From NCBI RefSeq assembly GCF_002723615.1, contig NZ_KZ304956.1:1-64000 (forward strand): a DNA stretch of 64,000 bases. Direction: 5' to 3'. The DNA is from Limimaricola cinnabarinus (lineage in GTDB: Bacteria > Pseudomonadota > Alphaproteobacteria > Rhodobacterales > Rhodobacteraceae). Position 1 is the stretch's first letter, and the number at the start of each line of letters is the position of its first letter. The position numbers were made by a program, and so were the translations under genes. This document shows positions 1 through 8,458 of this stretch, piece after piece. Under the pieces are notes generated by a model. That model worked only from the letters and a program-made list of their open reading frames with translations, made no database searches and was not told where the DNA came from.

Positions 1-273
1 CGCGGCCTTGTCGCCCGTGCGCGGCGCGGGCTTGGCCGGCGGGGCGGGCTGGGCGCGGGGCGCGGCCGGCGCTTCGGTCAGGCTGCGCGTCGCGGAGGCG
101 AGGTCGCGCACCGATTCCTCGGATTTGTCGACCGCCGCGGCATAGGCGGTGATCATCGGCTGCAACTCGCGCAGCGTCTCCATCAGGAACCGCACCCGCC
201 GGTCCACCATCCAGGCATAGGCGAGAACGCCCGCCAGCATGGCCAGGATCATCGCGTCAATCAGCAGGGTCAC
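1..273 (-). CDS. DUF6468-type flagellar-locus protein (partial)
   Basis: Partial gene: 91 codons are visible and the 3' end lies outside the window. The product starts with a single hydrophobic segment (about residues 2-22), then a charged helix, then an Ala/Pro-rich stretch from about residue 68. This matches the DUF6468 proteins encoded next to fliM in Rhodobacterales and Rhodospirillales; their exact role is not known. I chose the GTG at 271-273 because an AGAGGAG ribosome site lies just upstream, inside the last codons of fliM. The two genes overlap by 17 bases, so translation is probably coupled. Family call is from memory of the family pattern. Confidence 0.7.
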   Translation of the reverse strand, partial: MTLLIDAMILAMLAGVLAYAWMVDRRVRFLMETLRELQPMITAYAAAVDKSEESVRDLASATRSLTEAPAAPRAQPAPPAKPAPRTGDKAA

Positions 274-1222
274 CGGCGCGCTCCTCTTTCCGCTCGCCCA
301 GGTCATCGGTCACGCGCAGCGCGACGGCGCCGTTCTTGCGCCGCCCCATCGCGGCGCGGAACATCGCCTGGCCGTTGCACGATACCGTGGCCTCGTGATC
401 CATGTCGACCCCGAGGTCGATGACATCGCCGGGCGCCCAGTCGAGCACCGTGCGCAGGCCGATGCGCATTTCGTGCAGCACGGCGGTGATCCGCGCCTCC
501 GAGCCTTCGATCGAGCGGCCCACCGCCTCGCGCCAGCCGCTGTCGCCGGCCAGCTCGCCGCCCGGAAAGCTCTGCGACAGCATCGGCCGGACGGTGTCGA
601 GCGCGCTGTCGGGAATGACGAAATCAAGCGTGCCGCCGCGCCCCTCGAAGCTGACCTTGAGCGTGATGCGCACCGCCGCCGCATGCGGCGGGGCGAGCAC
701 GGCATTGGTCGGCGCGCTCTCCAGATGATCGACCCGGAACCGCACGCCGCCCACCGGCTCGAAGGCGGGCTCCAGCTCGCCCAGCACCAGCTCGGCGAGG
801 CGCTGGCCGAAGCGCCGCTCGATCGCGGTGAAGCTGCGCGGCGTCCAGGGGCGGCTGTCGCCGCTGCGCCCGCCCAGCATGACCTCGAGCACCGAGAACA
901 GCAAATCGGGCGACATCGCCAGCCCGATCCGCCCGTCCCAGGGCTCGGCCCGCGCCACCGCCGTCAGCGTCGGCGCGCCGATGCCCTCGAGCGCGGCGCC
1001 GCAAAGCAGGTAGTCGAAGGAGGTCAGCACCGCCTCCGAGGGCATGGTGGTGTAGCTCTTGAAGGCGCTGCCGAGCGCGAGGGCGAAGCGATCGAAGATC
1101 GCCTCCAGCAGCGGCAGCCGCTCATAGCTGAGCGAGGCCATCTGGATGATCTGCTCCTCGATGCTGCCATCGGGCAGGCCGCCCTCTGGCTCTCGAAGCG
1201 TGCGCTGGTTCATGCGGCTCAT
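257..1222 (-). CDS. fliM: Flagellar motor switch protein FliM
   Basis: FliM forms the middle of the C-ring at the cytoplasmic face of the basal body and, with FliG and FliN, sets rotation and switching. The 321-residue product has the CheC-like middle domain (about residues 35-215) and a C-terminal SpoA domain (about 240-310). The N-terminus (MSRMNQRTLREPEGG) shows no LSQDEIDALL-like segment, the usual docking site for phosphorylated CheY, so signalling to this motor may differ. It follows fliL by 10 bases and overlaps the DUF6468 gene. The start at 1222 has an AGGG ahead of it; the ATG at 1213 is an alternative. Confidence 0.92.
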   Translation of the reverse strand: MSRMNQRTLREPEGGLPDGSIEEQIIQMASLSYERLPLLEAIFDRFALALGSAFKSYTTMPSEAVLTSFDYLLCGAALEGIGAPTLTAVARAEPWDGRIGLAMSPDLLFSVLEVMLGGRSGDSRPWTPRSFTAIERRFGQRLAELVLGELEPAFEPVGGVRFRVDHLESAPTNAVLAPPHAAAVRITLKVSFEGRGGTLDFVIPDSALDTVRPMLSQSFPGGELAGDSGWREAVGRSIEGSEARITAVLHEMRIGLRTVLDWAPGDVIDLGVDMDHEATVSCNGQAMFRAAMGRRKNGAVALRVTDDLGERKEERAGDPAD

Positions 1223-1232
1223 TCTTGCGGCC

Positions 1233-1799
1233 CTACTGGACGATCATGTCTGACACGAGGATTTCATGCGCGATGTCTGCCCCCGCCACCGCGCGGGCGC
1301 GGCGCAGCAGCTCGGATTTGAGATCCGCCAGCCCGAGGCTGCCGCGCAGGTCGCGCTCGTCGAGCGTGCGCAGATAATCCTGGAAGCTGTCGCGCAGGTA
1401 GATGCGGCGCTCCTCCAGCCGCTCCGCCCCGGGCTGCGAGGCATCGTAGATCAGCGCGAGGTCGAGCTTGAGAAACCGGCTGGTCTGCCGGCCCGAGGCG
1501 GTGGTCGCGGTGATGTTGACGATGATCTCCTCGAACGGCATGGCCATGCGCGCCGGATCGCCGGCCAGCGCCGCGCGCAGCACCTCGCCGGCCGCCTCGT
1601 CCTCCGGCGCGGCCTCGGCCGCGGCCTCCTGCGCTTCGCCGCCGAGCCCCGCCAGCTGCATCACGCGCGACGGGCCCACCGCCGCCACGAGCCCGCCGCC
1701 CAGCGACAGCACCGACAGCGCCACGAGCAAAATCAGCCGCAACCGGCCCGGCCGCGCCTTGGTTTTCGCGCCGATCGCATTCGGGGTCGCATCCGTCAT
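1233..1799 (-). CDS. fliL: Flagellar basal body-associated protein FliL
   Basis: FliL is a single-pass inner-membrane protein that surrounds the stator units and supports torque. The 188-residue product has a basic cytoplasmic N-terminus, one transmembrane segment (about residues 20-41), a linker rich in Ala and Glu, and a periplasmic FliL domain with the usual VNITA-like start and a long helix near the C-terminus. I chose ATG 1799 because GGGA lies at a suitable distance; an ATG at 1811 is also in frame. It is the first gene of the fliL-fliM-DUF6468 operon, divergent from fliF. Confidence 0.9.
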   Translation of the reverse strand: MTDATPNAIGAKTKARPGRLRLILLVALSVLSLGGGLVAAVGPSRVMQLAGLGGEAQEAAAEAAPEDEAAGEVLRAALAGDPARMAMPFEEIIVNITATTASGRQTSRFLKLDLALIYDASQPGAERLEERRIYLRDSFQDYLRTLDERDLRGSLGLADLKSELLRRARAVAGADIAHEILVSDMIVQ

Positions 1800-1942
1800 A
1801 TCGGTTCCCATCCGGTCATCGGAACATGGACAATATGTGTTCTTTGCGCCCAACAGGCAAGAACTTATCCATGACTATACTTGTTCCATCACCGGAATTG
1901 CGGATAGTTTCGACACAAAGACCCGTAGCGGCGAGGCCTTGC
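1800..1942. promoter_or_regulatory. Divergent fliL/fliF control region with inverted GTTCTT/AAGAAC repeats
   Basis: AT-richer than the flanking genes. It holds an inverted repeat GTTCTTTGC (1839-1847) / GCAAGAAC (1857-1864) and a second one GAACA (1822-1826) / TGTTC (1838-1842). TTATCCAT (1865-1872) on plus and CTATCCGC-like sequence on minus (around 1901-1908) resemble elements seen ahead of other flagellar genes in this window. No convincing sigma-54 or sigma-28 promoter was found by eye. The regulator is not known; CtrA-type control is an inference. Confidence 0.45.
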
Positions 1943-3658
1943 GTGCAATCCATCATCGACAATCTTTCGGCGCTTGGCCGCCCGCGGCTGATCGCGCTGG
2001 CGGCCACCGGTCTCGGGCTGGTGCTGGCGCTGCTGGTGGGGCTCAATGTCGCGCTCGCGCCGAGCTATGCGCCGCTCTATTCCGACCTGACGCTCGCCAC
2101 CGCCGGGCGCGTGGTCTCGGCGCTGGAGCAGGAGGGCTTCGATGTGGAGCTGTCGGGCGGCGGCACCATCGTCGGCGTGCCGCAGGACGACGTGGCGCGC
2201 GCGCGCATGGCGCTGGCCGAACAGGGGCTGCCGGGCGAAGGCGGCGCGGGCTGGGAGATCTTCGACCAGTCCTCGGGGCTCGGCATGAACAGCTTCATGC
2301 AGCAGGTCAGCCGGCTGCGCGCGCTCGAAGGCGAGCTGGCGCGCTCGATCCAGACCATCGATGGCATCGACGCGGCGCGCGTGCATCTGGTGCTGCCCGA
2401 GCGCGAGGCGTTTTCGCGCTCGCGCCCCGAGCCCTCGGCCTCGGTGATCGTGCGCGGCCGCGCCACCTCCTCGATCTCGCGCAGGCAGGGCCTCGCGATC
2501 CGGGCGCTCGTCGCCTCGGCGGTGCCCGAGCTTGCGCCCTCGCGCGTCACCGTGCTTTCGGCCTCGGGCGAGACGATCCTCTCCGAGGAGACCGAGGGCG
2601 ACGCAAGCGTGCAGGCGGCGGGCGCCTCGATGCAGGAGCGGCTGCAACGCTCGATCACCGAGATGCTGACCGCGCGGGTCGGCGCGGGCAATGCGCGGGT
2701 GCAGGTCAATGTCGACCTGTCGACCGAGCGGCAGGTGATCCGCGAGCAGAGCTTCAACCCCGACCAGCAGGTGGTCCGCTCGACCGAGACCCGGCAGGAG
2801 GAAAGCCAGGACCGCGCGGGCACCGAACCCGAGGTCGGCGTCGGCAACAACCTGCCCCCAGAGCTGGGCGGCGATGTCGGCGGCGAGCAATCCGCCTCGA
2901 CCTCGACCCGCACCGACGAGATCGTCAATTACGAGATCGGCTCGACCCAGAGCGAGACGGTGCGCGAGCCGGGCGCGGTCGAGCGGATCTCGGTCGCGGT
3001 GCTGGTCAACGGCATCTACAACGTCGCCCCGAACGGCGAGACGGTCTATGAGGAGCGCAGCGCCGAGGAGCTGGCGCGGCTCGAGGCGCTGGTGCGCTCG
3101 GCGGTGGGCTATGACGAGGCGCGCGGCGATCTCGTCTCCGTCGACAGCCTGCGCTTCATGGATTACTCGATGGATGTCGGCGCGCCGATCGGCCTGTCGC
3201 TGGGCCAGACCATCGCGCAGAATTTCGGCGCGATCCTGCGCGGCACCTTCGCGCTGGCGCTGGTGGCGGCGGTGCTGGGCTTCGGGTTGCGGCCGATGCT
3301 GCGCCGGGTGCTGCCCGAGACGGATACGCGGCTCGCTCTCGCGGGTGCCGGGGCGGCGGGGGCCGGTGCGAACGGGGCGCAGGCGCTGGGCTTCGAGGCG
3401 GCCGAGAGCGGGCTGCCGCATGGCGTGGGCGCGCTGCCGCAGGCCGCGGAGGCCGGCCTGCCCCGCCTGCCCGCCCAGCAGGCGACCTTCCCGCATGAAA
3501 GCCAGCTCGCCACCTATGAGGGCGACGAGATGGTCACCCTCGCCTCGATCGACGGGCCGGTCGGCAAGCGCCGCCTCGTCTCGGTCGGCGAGATGGTCGA
3601 GAACGAGCCCGAGGCCTCCTTGAAGGTGGTCCAGGGCTGGCTGGCCGAGGGGGCCTGA
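1943..3658 (+). CDS. fliF: Flagellar MS-ring protein FliF
   Basis: FliF builds the MS-ring in the inner membrane on which the rod, C-ring and export gate assemble. The product (571 residues from the chosen start) has an N-terminal transmembrane segment (about 15-37), the YscJ/FliF ring-building domains, a low-complexity periplasmic stretch and a second transmembrane segment (about residues 430-450). The tail that follows ends in the acidic segment that normally binds FliG. The frame is open further upstream (ATGs at 1826 and 1871). I prefer GTG 1943 because GAGG (1933-1936) sits six bases before it and homologues start close to the first membrane helix. Confidence 0.9.
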   Translation: MQSIIDNLSALGRPRLIALAATGLGLVLALLVGLNVALAPSYAPLYSDLTLATAGRVVSALEQEGFDVELSGGGTIVGVPQDDVARARMALAEQGLPGEGGAGWEIFDQSSGLGMNSFMQQVSRLRALEGELARSIQTIDGIDAARVHLVLPEREAFSRSRPEPSASVIVRGRATSSISRRQGLAIRALVASAVPELAPSRVTVLSASGETILSEETEGDASVQAAGASMQERLQRSITEMLTARVGAGNARVQVNVDLSTERQVIREQSFNPDQQVVRSTETRQEESQDRAGTEPEVGVGNNLPPELGGDVGGEQSASTSTRTDEIVNYEIGSTQSETVREPGAVERISVAVLVNGIYNVAPNGETVYEERSAEELARLEALVRSAVGYDEARGDLVSVDSLRFMDYSMDVGAPIGLSLGQTIAQNFGAILRGTFALALVAAVLGFGLRPMLRRVLPETDTRLALAGAGAAGAGANGAQALGFEAAESGLPHGVGALPQAAEAGLPRLPAQQATFPHESQLATYEGDEMVTLASIDGPVGKRRLVSVGEMVENEPEASLKVVQGWLAEGA

Positions 3659-3659
3659 G

Positions 3660-4310
3660 ATGTCGCTGTTCGATCGGGATTTCGACCGCGAGCTGGCCGA
3701 GGAACGCCGCGCGGTCGCGCAGGTGGACAAGGCCCGCCACACCGATGAGGCGCTCTTGGCCGCCGTCGCCGAAGCCCGCGCCGAGGCGCTCGCGCAGGGC
3801 CGCGCCGAAGGGCGCGCCGAGGCCGAGGCCGAGGCCCGCGCCGCCGAAGCCGAGGCGCTTTCGGCCCGGCTGGAGCAGATCGCGCAGCGGCTCGACGAGA
3901 TGATCGCGGCGCGCGACACCCACCGCGCCGCGCTCGAACGCCAGCTTCTGGGCTATGCCGCGGTCACCGCCGAAAAGGTGCTGCCCGAAATCCTCGACGC
4001 GCGCGCCCATGCGCGCGCCCTGGCCCAGATCCGCCGCGGGCTGCGGCTCGGGCTCGACGCGGCGCGGCTCGAGATCGCCTTGCCCGAAGGGGCAGATGAC
4101 CTGCGGGCCGAGGTGGCGCGGCTGGTGAAGGCGCAGGGCCTCGCCGGGCGCGCCGTGCTGCGCACCGACCCCGCCCTCGCCCCCGGCGACGCGCGCGTCG
4201 CCTGGGAGGGCGGACGCCTCGATTACAGCTTTGCCGCGATCTGCGACGAGATCCTCGGCACATTGCGGGCCATCGCCCGCGCCACCCCGCAGACGGAGGA
4301 CCGCATATGA
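3660..4310 (+). CDS. fliH: FliH-like flagellar export ATPase regulator
   Basis: FliH proteins bind the export ATPase FliI and dock it to the C-ring. The 216-residue product starts almost directly after fliF and has the expected layout: a charged N-terminus, an Ala/Glu/Arg-rich coiled coil (about residues 30-100) and a compact C-terminal domain. It lies between fliF and fliN and overlaps fliN by an ATGA. FliH sequences diverge strongly, so the call rests on layout and position. No fliI lies in this window, so its ATPase partner must be encoded elsewhere. Confidence 0.72.
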   Translation: MSLFDRDFDRELAEERRAVAQVDKARHTDEALLAAVAEARAEALAQGRAEGRAEAEAEARAAEAEALSARLEQIAQRLDEMIAARDTHRAALERQLLGYAAVTAEKVLPEILDARAHARALAQIRRGLRLGLDAARLEIALPEGADDLRAEVARLVKAQGLAGRAVLRTDPALAPGDARVAWEGGRLDYSFAAICDEILGTLRAIARATPQTEDRI

Positions 4311-4666
4311 CGGACACCCCCACCAAGACCACCGGCGCCGAGTTTCCCGAGATCGAGGACGATGCCGCGGCGATCTTCGACGAGGCGCCGCAGGCCGAGA
4401 CCCCGAAGGGCGGGCGCAACATCGAGGCGATGCTCAATGTCGGGCTCGACGTGCAGATCGTGCTGGGCCATGCGCGGCTGCCGATCGCGCAGCTTCTGAA
4501 ATTCGGCCGCGGCTCGGTGATCGAACTCGACAAGAAGATCGGCGAGCCGGTCGAGGTGATGATCAACGACCGATTGGTGGCGCGCGGCGATCTCGTCAAG
4601 CTGGGCGAGGCGCGGATCGGCGTCTCGCTCACCGAGATCGTCAAGGACTACGTCTCGGACGACTGA
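4307..4666 (+). CDS. fliN: Flagellar motor switch protein FliN
   Basis: FliN forms the lower rim of the C-ring and also takes part in export-substrate docking. The 119-residue product has an acidic, poorly conserved N-terminal 40 residues followed by one SpoA domain (about 42-115), with the typical segments ending in DLVKLGEARIGVSLTEIV. Length and domain match ordinary FliN. It overlaps fliH by four bases (ATGA) and is followed by fliP after eight bases, so all are likely one transcript. Confidence 0.93.
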   Translation: MTDTPTKTTGAEFPEIEDDAAAIFDEAPQAETPKGGRNIEAMLNVGLDVQIVLGHARLPIAQLLKFGRGSVIELDKKIGEPVEVMINDRLVARGDLVKLGEARIGVSLTEIVKDYVSDD

Positions 4667-4674
4667 CGCCGCCC

Positions 4675-5493
4675 ATGCCCCGCGCCCCCCTCCTCCTCGC
4701 GAGCGCCGCCGCCCTCGCGCTCATCGCCCTGCCCGTCCTGCCCGCCCAGGCGCAGGACGGCGCGGGCGTGCTCGACGCGCTGGGCGACGTCTTCTCGGAT
4801 GCGCCCCCCGGCTCGGACGAGCGGGCGACCCTGTCGGGGCGGATCATCCAGCTCGTGGCGCTGATGACGGTGCTGTCGATCGCGCCGGGGCTGCTGATGA
4901 TCATGACCAGCTTCACCCGCTTCGTGATCGTCTTCTCGATCCTGCGCTCGGCGCTGGGGCTCAACCAGTCGCCGCCCAATGTGGTGCTGTCCTCGATGGC
5001 GCTGTTCATGACCTTCTTCGTCATGCAGCCGGTGTTCGAACAGGCCTGGGAAAACGGGCTGGAGCCCTTGATGGACAACGCCATCACCGAGGAGCAGGCG
5101 CTGGCGCGGATCGGCGATCCGTTCAAGGAGTTCATGTTCGCCAACACCCGCCCGCGCGATCTCGAGCTGTTCCAGGGGCTGGCTGCACGCGCCGACGGCG
5201 CCGAGCCCCTGCCCCTGCCCGAGACGGCCCAAGAGGCGGGCTGGCGCGCGCTGATCCCGGCCTTCATGATCTCGGAGCTGCGCCGGGCCTTCTCGATCGG
5301 CTTCCTGATCTACCTGCCCTTCGTGGCGATCGACCTGATCGTCGCCTCGGTGCTGATGAGCGCGGGCATGATGATGCTGCCGCCGGTGTTGATCTCCTTG
5401 CCGTTCAAGGTGATCTTCTTCGTGCTGATCGACGGCTGGTACATGCTGGCGGGCAGCCTGATGGAAAGCTACGTGCCCCTGGCCGGAGGATGA
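4675..5493 (+). CDS. fliP: Flagellar type III export gate protein FliP
   Basis: FliP is the main pore-forming subunit of the flagellar export gate in the inner membrane. The 272-residue product has a cleavable-type signal sequence (about 1-24) and both FliP signatures: the SFTRFVIVFSILRSALG segment (about residue 80) followed by the QSPPN turn, and the PAFMISELRRAF segment (about residue 195). Four membrane helices are visible. FliQ and FliR, its usual neighbours, are not in the window. The ATG at 4675 begins the signal peptide. It overlaps fliG's first possible ATG. Confidence 0.95.
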   Translation: MPRAPLLLASAAALALIALPVLPAQAQDGAGVLDALGDVFSDAPPGSDERATLSGRIIQLVALMTVLSIAPGLLMIMTSFTRFVIVFSILRSALGLNQSPPNVVLSSMALFMTFFVMQPVFEQAWENGLEPLMDNAITEEQALARIGDPFKEFMFANTRPRDLELFQGLAARADGAEPLPLPETAQEAGWRALIPAFMISELRRAFSIGFLIYLPFVAIDLIVASVLMSAGMMMLPPVLISLPFKVIFFVLIDGWYMLAGSLMESYVPLAGG

Positions 5494-5495
5494 CG

Positions 5496-6575
5496 ATGAA
5501 CGCGATGACCCCCGCAGGCGCCCCCGAGCCGAGCCCCGTGCGCGCCGCCGCGACGGCGCCCACCCCGCCGCTGCGCCGGCTGCGCGGCCCCGAAAAGGCG
5601 GCGATCCTGTTTCTATGCCTGGGCGAAGAGCGCGGCTCCGAGCTGATGCGCAAGCTGCCGCCCGAGGAGATCAGCAAGATCACCCGCGCGGTGGCGCGGC
5701 TCGGCGTGGTGCAGGCCGAGCTGGTCGAGGCGGTGCTGGCCGAGTTCTCCGAAGGGGTCGACACCGGCGGCGGCGTGGTGGGATCCCTCGCCACCGCCGA
5801 GGGCATGCTGCGCGCCTTCCTGCCCGAGGAGCAGGTCGAGGTGATCCTGCGCGACATTCGCGGCCCCTTGAAGGAGCGCGATCTCTGGGCGCGGTTCTCG
5901 GCGATGAACGAAAACACCATCGCCACCTATCTCAAGAGCGAGCACGAGCAGACCGCCGCGGCGATCCTGTCGAATGTCGACACCGAGGTCGCGGCCAAGG
6001 TGCTGCCGCTCCTGGGCGAGGAAAAGATGGGCGAGGTGGTCGAGCGGATGATCCGCATGGAGGCGGTGCCGCCCCGGATGATGGCGCAGATCGAGGAGAC
6101 GCTGCAGGCCGACATGCTCTCGGCGGGCGGCCAGTCGAACGGCGTCGAGATGGAACAGCGCATGGCGGATCTGTTCAACAAGCTCGACCGCGACGTGTTC
6201 GAGGGGCTGCAAGCCGCGCTCGACGCGCGCAAGCCCGGCGCGCTCGATGCCATCACCGCCAAGATGTTCACCTTCGACGACCTGATCCGGCTCGACGCGC
6301 AGAGCCTCGCGCGGGTGATGCGCGGGCTGACCGGCAACACCCTGCCGCTGGCGCTGCGCGGCGCCAGCAAGGAGATGCGCAGCCATTTCCTCGACGCGCT
6401 GACCGCGCGGGCGCGCGACATGCTGCTCGACGAGATGAGCACCATGGGCCCGGTCCGGGGCCGCGACGCGCGCGCCGCCCAGACCATGATCGTCGATTAC
6501 ACCCGCCAGCTTGCCGACGAAGGCGCGATCGAGCTGCCGAGCGCGGGCGACGAGGACGAGGAAATCCTGGAGTGA
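5496..6575 (+). CDS. fliG: Flagellar motor switch protein FliG
   Basis: FliG links the MS-ring to the C-ring and receives torque from the MotA stator. The product (359 residues from 5496) shows the N-terminal FliF-binding domain (GPEKAAILFLCLGEE), the middle domain with an EHEQ motif in place of the common EHPQ, and a C-terminal domain with the charged torque helix after MFTFDDLIRLD. ATG 5490 overlaps the fliP stop, but GGAGG at 5485-5489 is better spaced for ATG 5496. fliG is last in the fliF-H-N-P-G order, whereas it commonly follows fliF directly. Confidence 0.95.
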   Translation: MNAMTPAGAPEPSPVRAAATAPTPPLRRLRGPEKAAILFLCLGEERGSELMRKLPPEEISKITRAVARLGVVQAELVEAVLAEFSEGVDTGGGVVGSLATAEGMLRAFLPEEQVEVILRDIRGPLKERDLWARFSAMNENTIATYLKSEHEQTAAAILSNVDTEVAAKVLPLLGEEKMGEVVERMIRMEAVPPRMMAQIEETLQADMLSAGGQSNGVEMEQRMADLFNKLDRDVFEGLQAALDARKPGALDAITAKMFTFDDLIRLDAQSLARVMRGLTGNTLPLALRGASKEMRSHFLDALTARARDMLLDEMSTMGPVRGRDARAAQTMIVDYTRQLADEGAIELPSAGDEDEEILE

Positions 6576-6597
6576 GGCGGCGCGCGCCGCGCGGCGC

Positions 6598-7422
6598 CTA
6601 GTAGGTGCGGCGCGGCAGCGCGGTGATGGCGCTGATGTCGAGCGTGATCGGCGCGAACCGCCCGCCCGCGCCGGCGTTCACGGCCGCGTTCATCAGCGAG
6701 AGCGCGGCATTGGCCGAGGATTGCACCCCCGCCTTGGCGTCCGAGATCGCGACATAGGTGCGCTCGAGCTTTTCGCGCTCGGCCGGGTCCTTGAGCTTTT
6801 CGAGGTCGAACTTCTGCTTGAACAGCTCGACCTGCTTGTCGATGTCGAGCCCCGCGGCGCTGGCGGGCACGCCGAGCGCCGTTCGCATGAACTCGCTCAG
6901 ATCCTTGTCCTTCAGGATGTCGAACCAGGACCTGACCTCGCCCGCCTTGCGGCGGAATTCCAGCACCGTGCCGACCTTCTCGTTCTGCTCGGCCTGGGCG
7001 CTTTCGAAGCGCTGGCCGACATAGCGCTCGACCATCTGCGCGCGCCACGCGACATCGCCGGTGTTCTCGTTGGCGTCACCCTCCTTCGAGAAGCCCATGA
7101 CCTTGTGCATCTCTCGAAAGCGCGGATCGGTCAGCCGGTTCACCAGAGCGTCCGGTTTGCTCGCATCGCTTTCGAGAATCTTCCTGACCATCGCCTTGCC
7201 GAAGATCTGGTCCTCGAGATCGAAGGCCTTCATCACGAAGACATAGAGCTCGCGGTCCTCCATCAGCTGCTCGACCGACTGCACCTCGCCGATGCGCTCC
7301 TCGAAGGCGGCGATGGCGCGCTTGTCCTGCGCGCCGTCGCGGATCATCTCGATCTGGCGGTCGCGCGTGGCGTCCACCAGCTGCAGGCCCATCCGGGTGT
7401 TGAGCCCCGTGAGGCTGATCAT
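6598..7422 (-). CDS. DUF1217 flagellar-associated protein
   Basis: The 274-residue protein is mostly helical, with the repeated pattern found in DUF1217 proteins of alphaproteobacterial flagellar loci (segments such as FGKAMVRKILESD and LTDPRFREMHKVMGF). It has no signal peptide or membrane segment. Its function is not established. It is the last gene of the fliC-flaF-flbT run and overlaps flbT by an ATGA; fliG converges on it with only 22 bases between the stops. The family is known to occur with flagellin regulators, which suggests a role in flagellin production or filament assembly. Confidence 0.8.
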   Translation of the reverse strand: MISLTGLNTRMGLQLVDATRDRQIEMIRDGAQDKRAIAAFEERIGEVQSVEQLMEDRELYVFVMKAFDLEDQIFGKAMVRKILESDASKPDALVNRLTDPRFREMHKVMGFSKEGDANENTGDVAWRAQMVERYVGQRFESAQAEQNEKVGTVLEFRRKAGEVRSWFDILKDKDLSEFMRTALGVPASAAGLDIDKQVELFKQKFDLEKLKDPAEREKLERTYVAISDAKAGVQSSANAALSLMNAAVNAGAGGRFAPITLDISAITALPRRTY

Positions 7423-7880
7423 CCGACCGCCCGCCGCCCGGCTTCATGCGCCTCTGGCGCAAGCGCCGCCATGGCGGCCTTGTCGCGCGCGGCGATATGC
7501 GCGAACAGATCGGCCTCATGCGCGATCACCGGGCGCAGCGCGCGCAGCGCCTTGTAGTAATCGCCGATCGAGACGTAATTCGCCGCTTCGAAGACATGGC
7601 CGAGGCTGGGATGGCCGAAGGTCGTGGCGAGATCGGCGAGCTGCTTCTGGATCAGCGGCAGCAGGTCGTCGCGCAGCGCGCTTTTGATCAGCGCGGTCTG
7701 GATCAGGTAATAGACCCGCGTCACCGGCGTCGCGGGCGCGTCGTCATCGAGCAGGTCGTGCCCGCGCACCACGTCGGCATGGCTTTCGATGGTCAGCACG
7801 TGGCGGCGCGAGGAATTGCGCATCATGCAGCCATTGACGACGATGCGCTCATCGGGCTTGAGGGTGAGCTTCAGCGGCAT
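7419..7880 (-). CDS. flbT: Flagellin translation regulator FlbT
   Basis: FlbT in Caulobacter acts after transcription on flagellin mRNA, binding its 5' leader and lowering translation until the hook is complete. The 153-residue product has the FlbT features: the start MPLKLTLKPDERIVVNG, the conserved RRHVLTIES stretch and the helical C-terminus with NYVSIGDYYKALRALRPV. I chose the ATG at 7880, one base after the flaF stop, because family members begin there; the open frame continues further upstream only as an artefact. It overlaps DUF1217 by four bases. Confidence 0.93.
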   Translation of the reverse strand: MPLKLTLKPDERIVVNGCMMRNSSRRHVLTIESHADVVRGHDLLDDDAPATPVTRVYYLIQTALIKSALRDDLLPLIQKQLADLATTFGHPSLGHVFEAANYVSIGDYYKALRALRPVIAHEADLFAHIAARDKAAMAALAPEAHEAGRRAVG

Positions 7881-7881
7881 C

Positions 7882-8286
7882 TCAGGCCACCTCGGCCACT
7901 TGGGGGGCCTGCCCCGCGAGCCCGGCGACGATCGAGCGGTTGATCTCGACAAGCGCGCCGACACCGGCATTGCCGCCCATGACGGCGCTGGTCTGGCGGT
8001 CGACGAAGAGCGCGAGCGAAATGAGCCCGGCGCGCAGCTCCGCCGGCAGCCCGTTGCCCGGCTGGGCGAGGTCGAACTGCAATTCGTGCCAGAATTTCTG
8101 GTTGGTGGCAAGATCGTCCCGCAGCCCATCGGCCAGGATCGCGCCGCGGTCGAGCTTGCTTTCGGCGCGGTCATAGGCCTCGGCGCGGGCGGCCAGCTGG
8201 CCGGTGACGCGGCTGAGGATACGGCGCTCGATCTGGCGGGGGGATTCGCTTTCGCGGATGGTGGTCTTGTAGGCGGCGATGCTCAT
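7882..8286 (-). CDS. flaF: Flagellar biosynthesis regulator FlaF
   Basis: FlaF is needed for flagellin synthesis or export in alphaproteobacteria and works opposite to FlbT. The 134-residue, all-helical product begins MSIAAYKTT and has the typical LADGLRDDLATNQKFWHELQ and LISLALFVDRQT segments. It follows fliC by 172 bases, separated by the flagellin terminator, so flaF, flbT and DUF1217 may be read at a lower level than fliC or from a separate promoter. Confidence 0.92.
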   Translation of the reverse strand: MSIAAYKTTIRESESPRQIERRILSRVTGQLAARAEAYDRAESKLDRGAILADGLRDDLATNQKFWHELQFDLAQPGNGLPAELRAGLISLALFVDRQTSAVMGGNAGVGALVEINRSIVAGLAGQAPQVAEVA

Positions 8287-8425
8287 GCGTTCTGCTCTCG
8301 CTCTGGGCCCCGCTCTTCTCGCGGGGTGTGGTGGAGGCGGACGCGGGCATGACCCGAGGATCGCGCGGGCGCGTCAGCCGGTCGAAATCGGTCAGGGGAA
8401 GCGGGACCTAGGCCCGGTGGGGAAA

Positions 8426-8449
8426 CGGCCCGCCCAAAGGGGCGGGCCG
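8426..8449 (-). terminator. Rho-independent terminator after fliC
   Basis: A perfect ten-base-pair stem, CGGCCCGCCC (8426-8435) with GGGCGGGCCG (8440-8449) and an AAAG loop (as read on plus), lies ten bases beyond the fliC stop. On the minus strand the stem is followed by TTTCCCC. It probably ends the flagellin message. Confidence 0.75.
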
Positions 8450-8458
8450 CATCATTGT

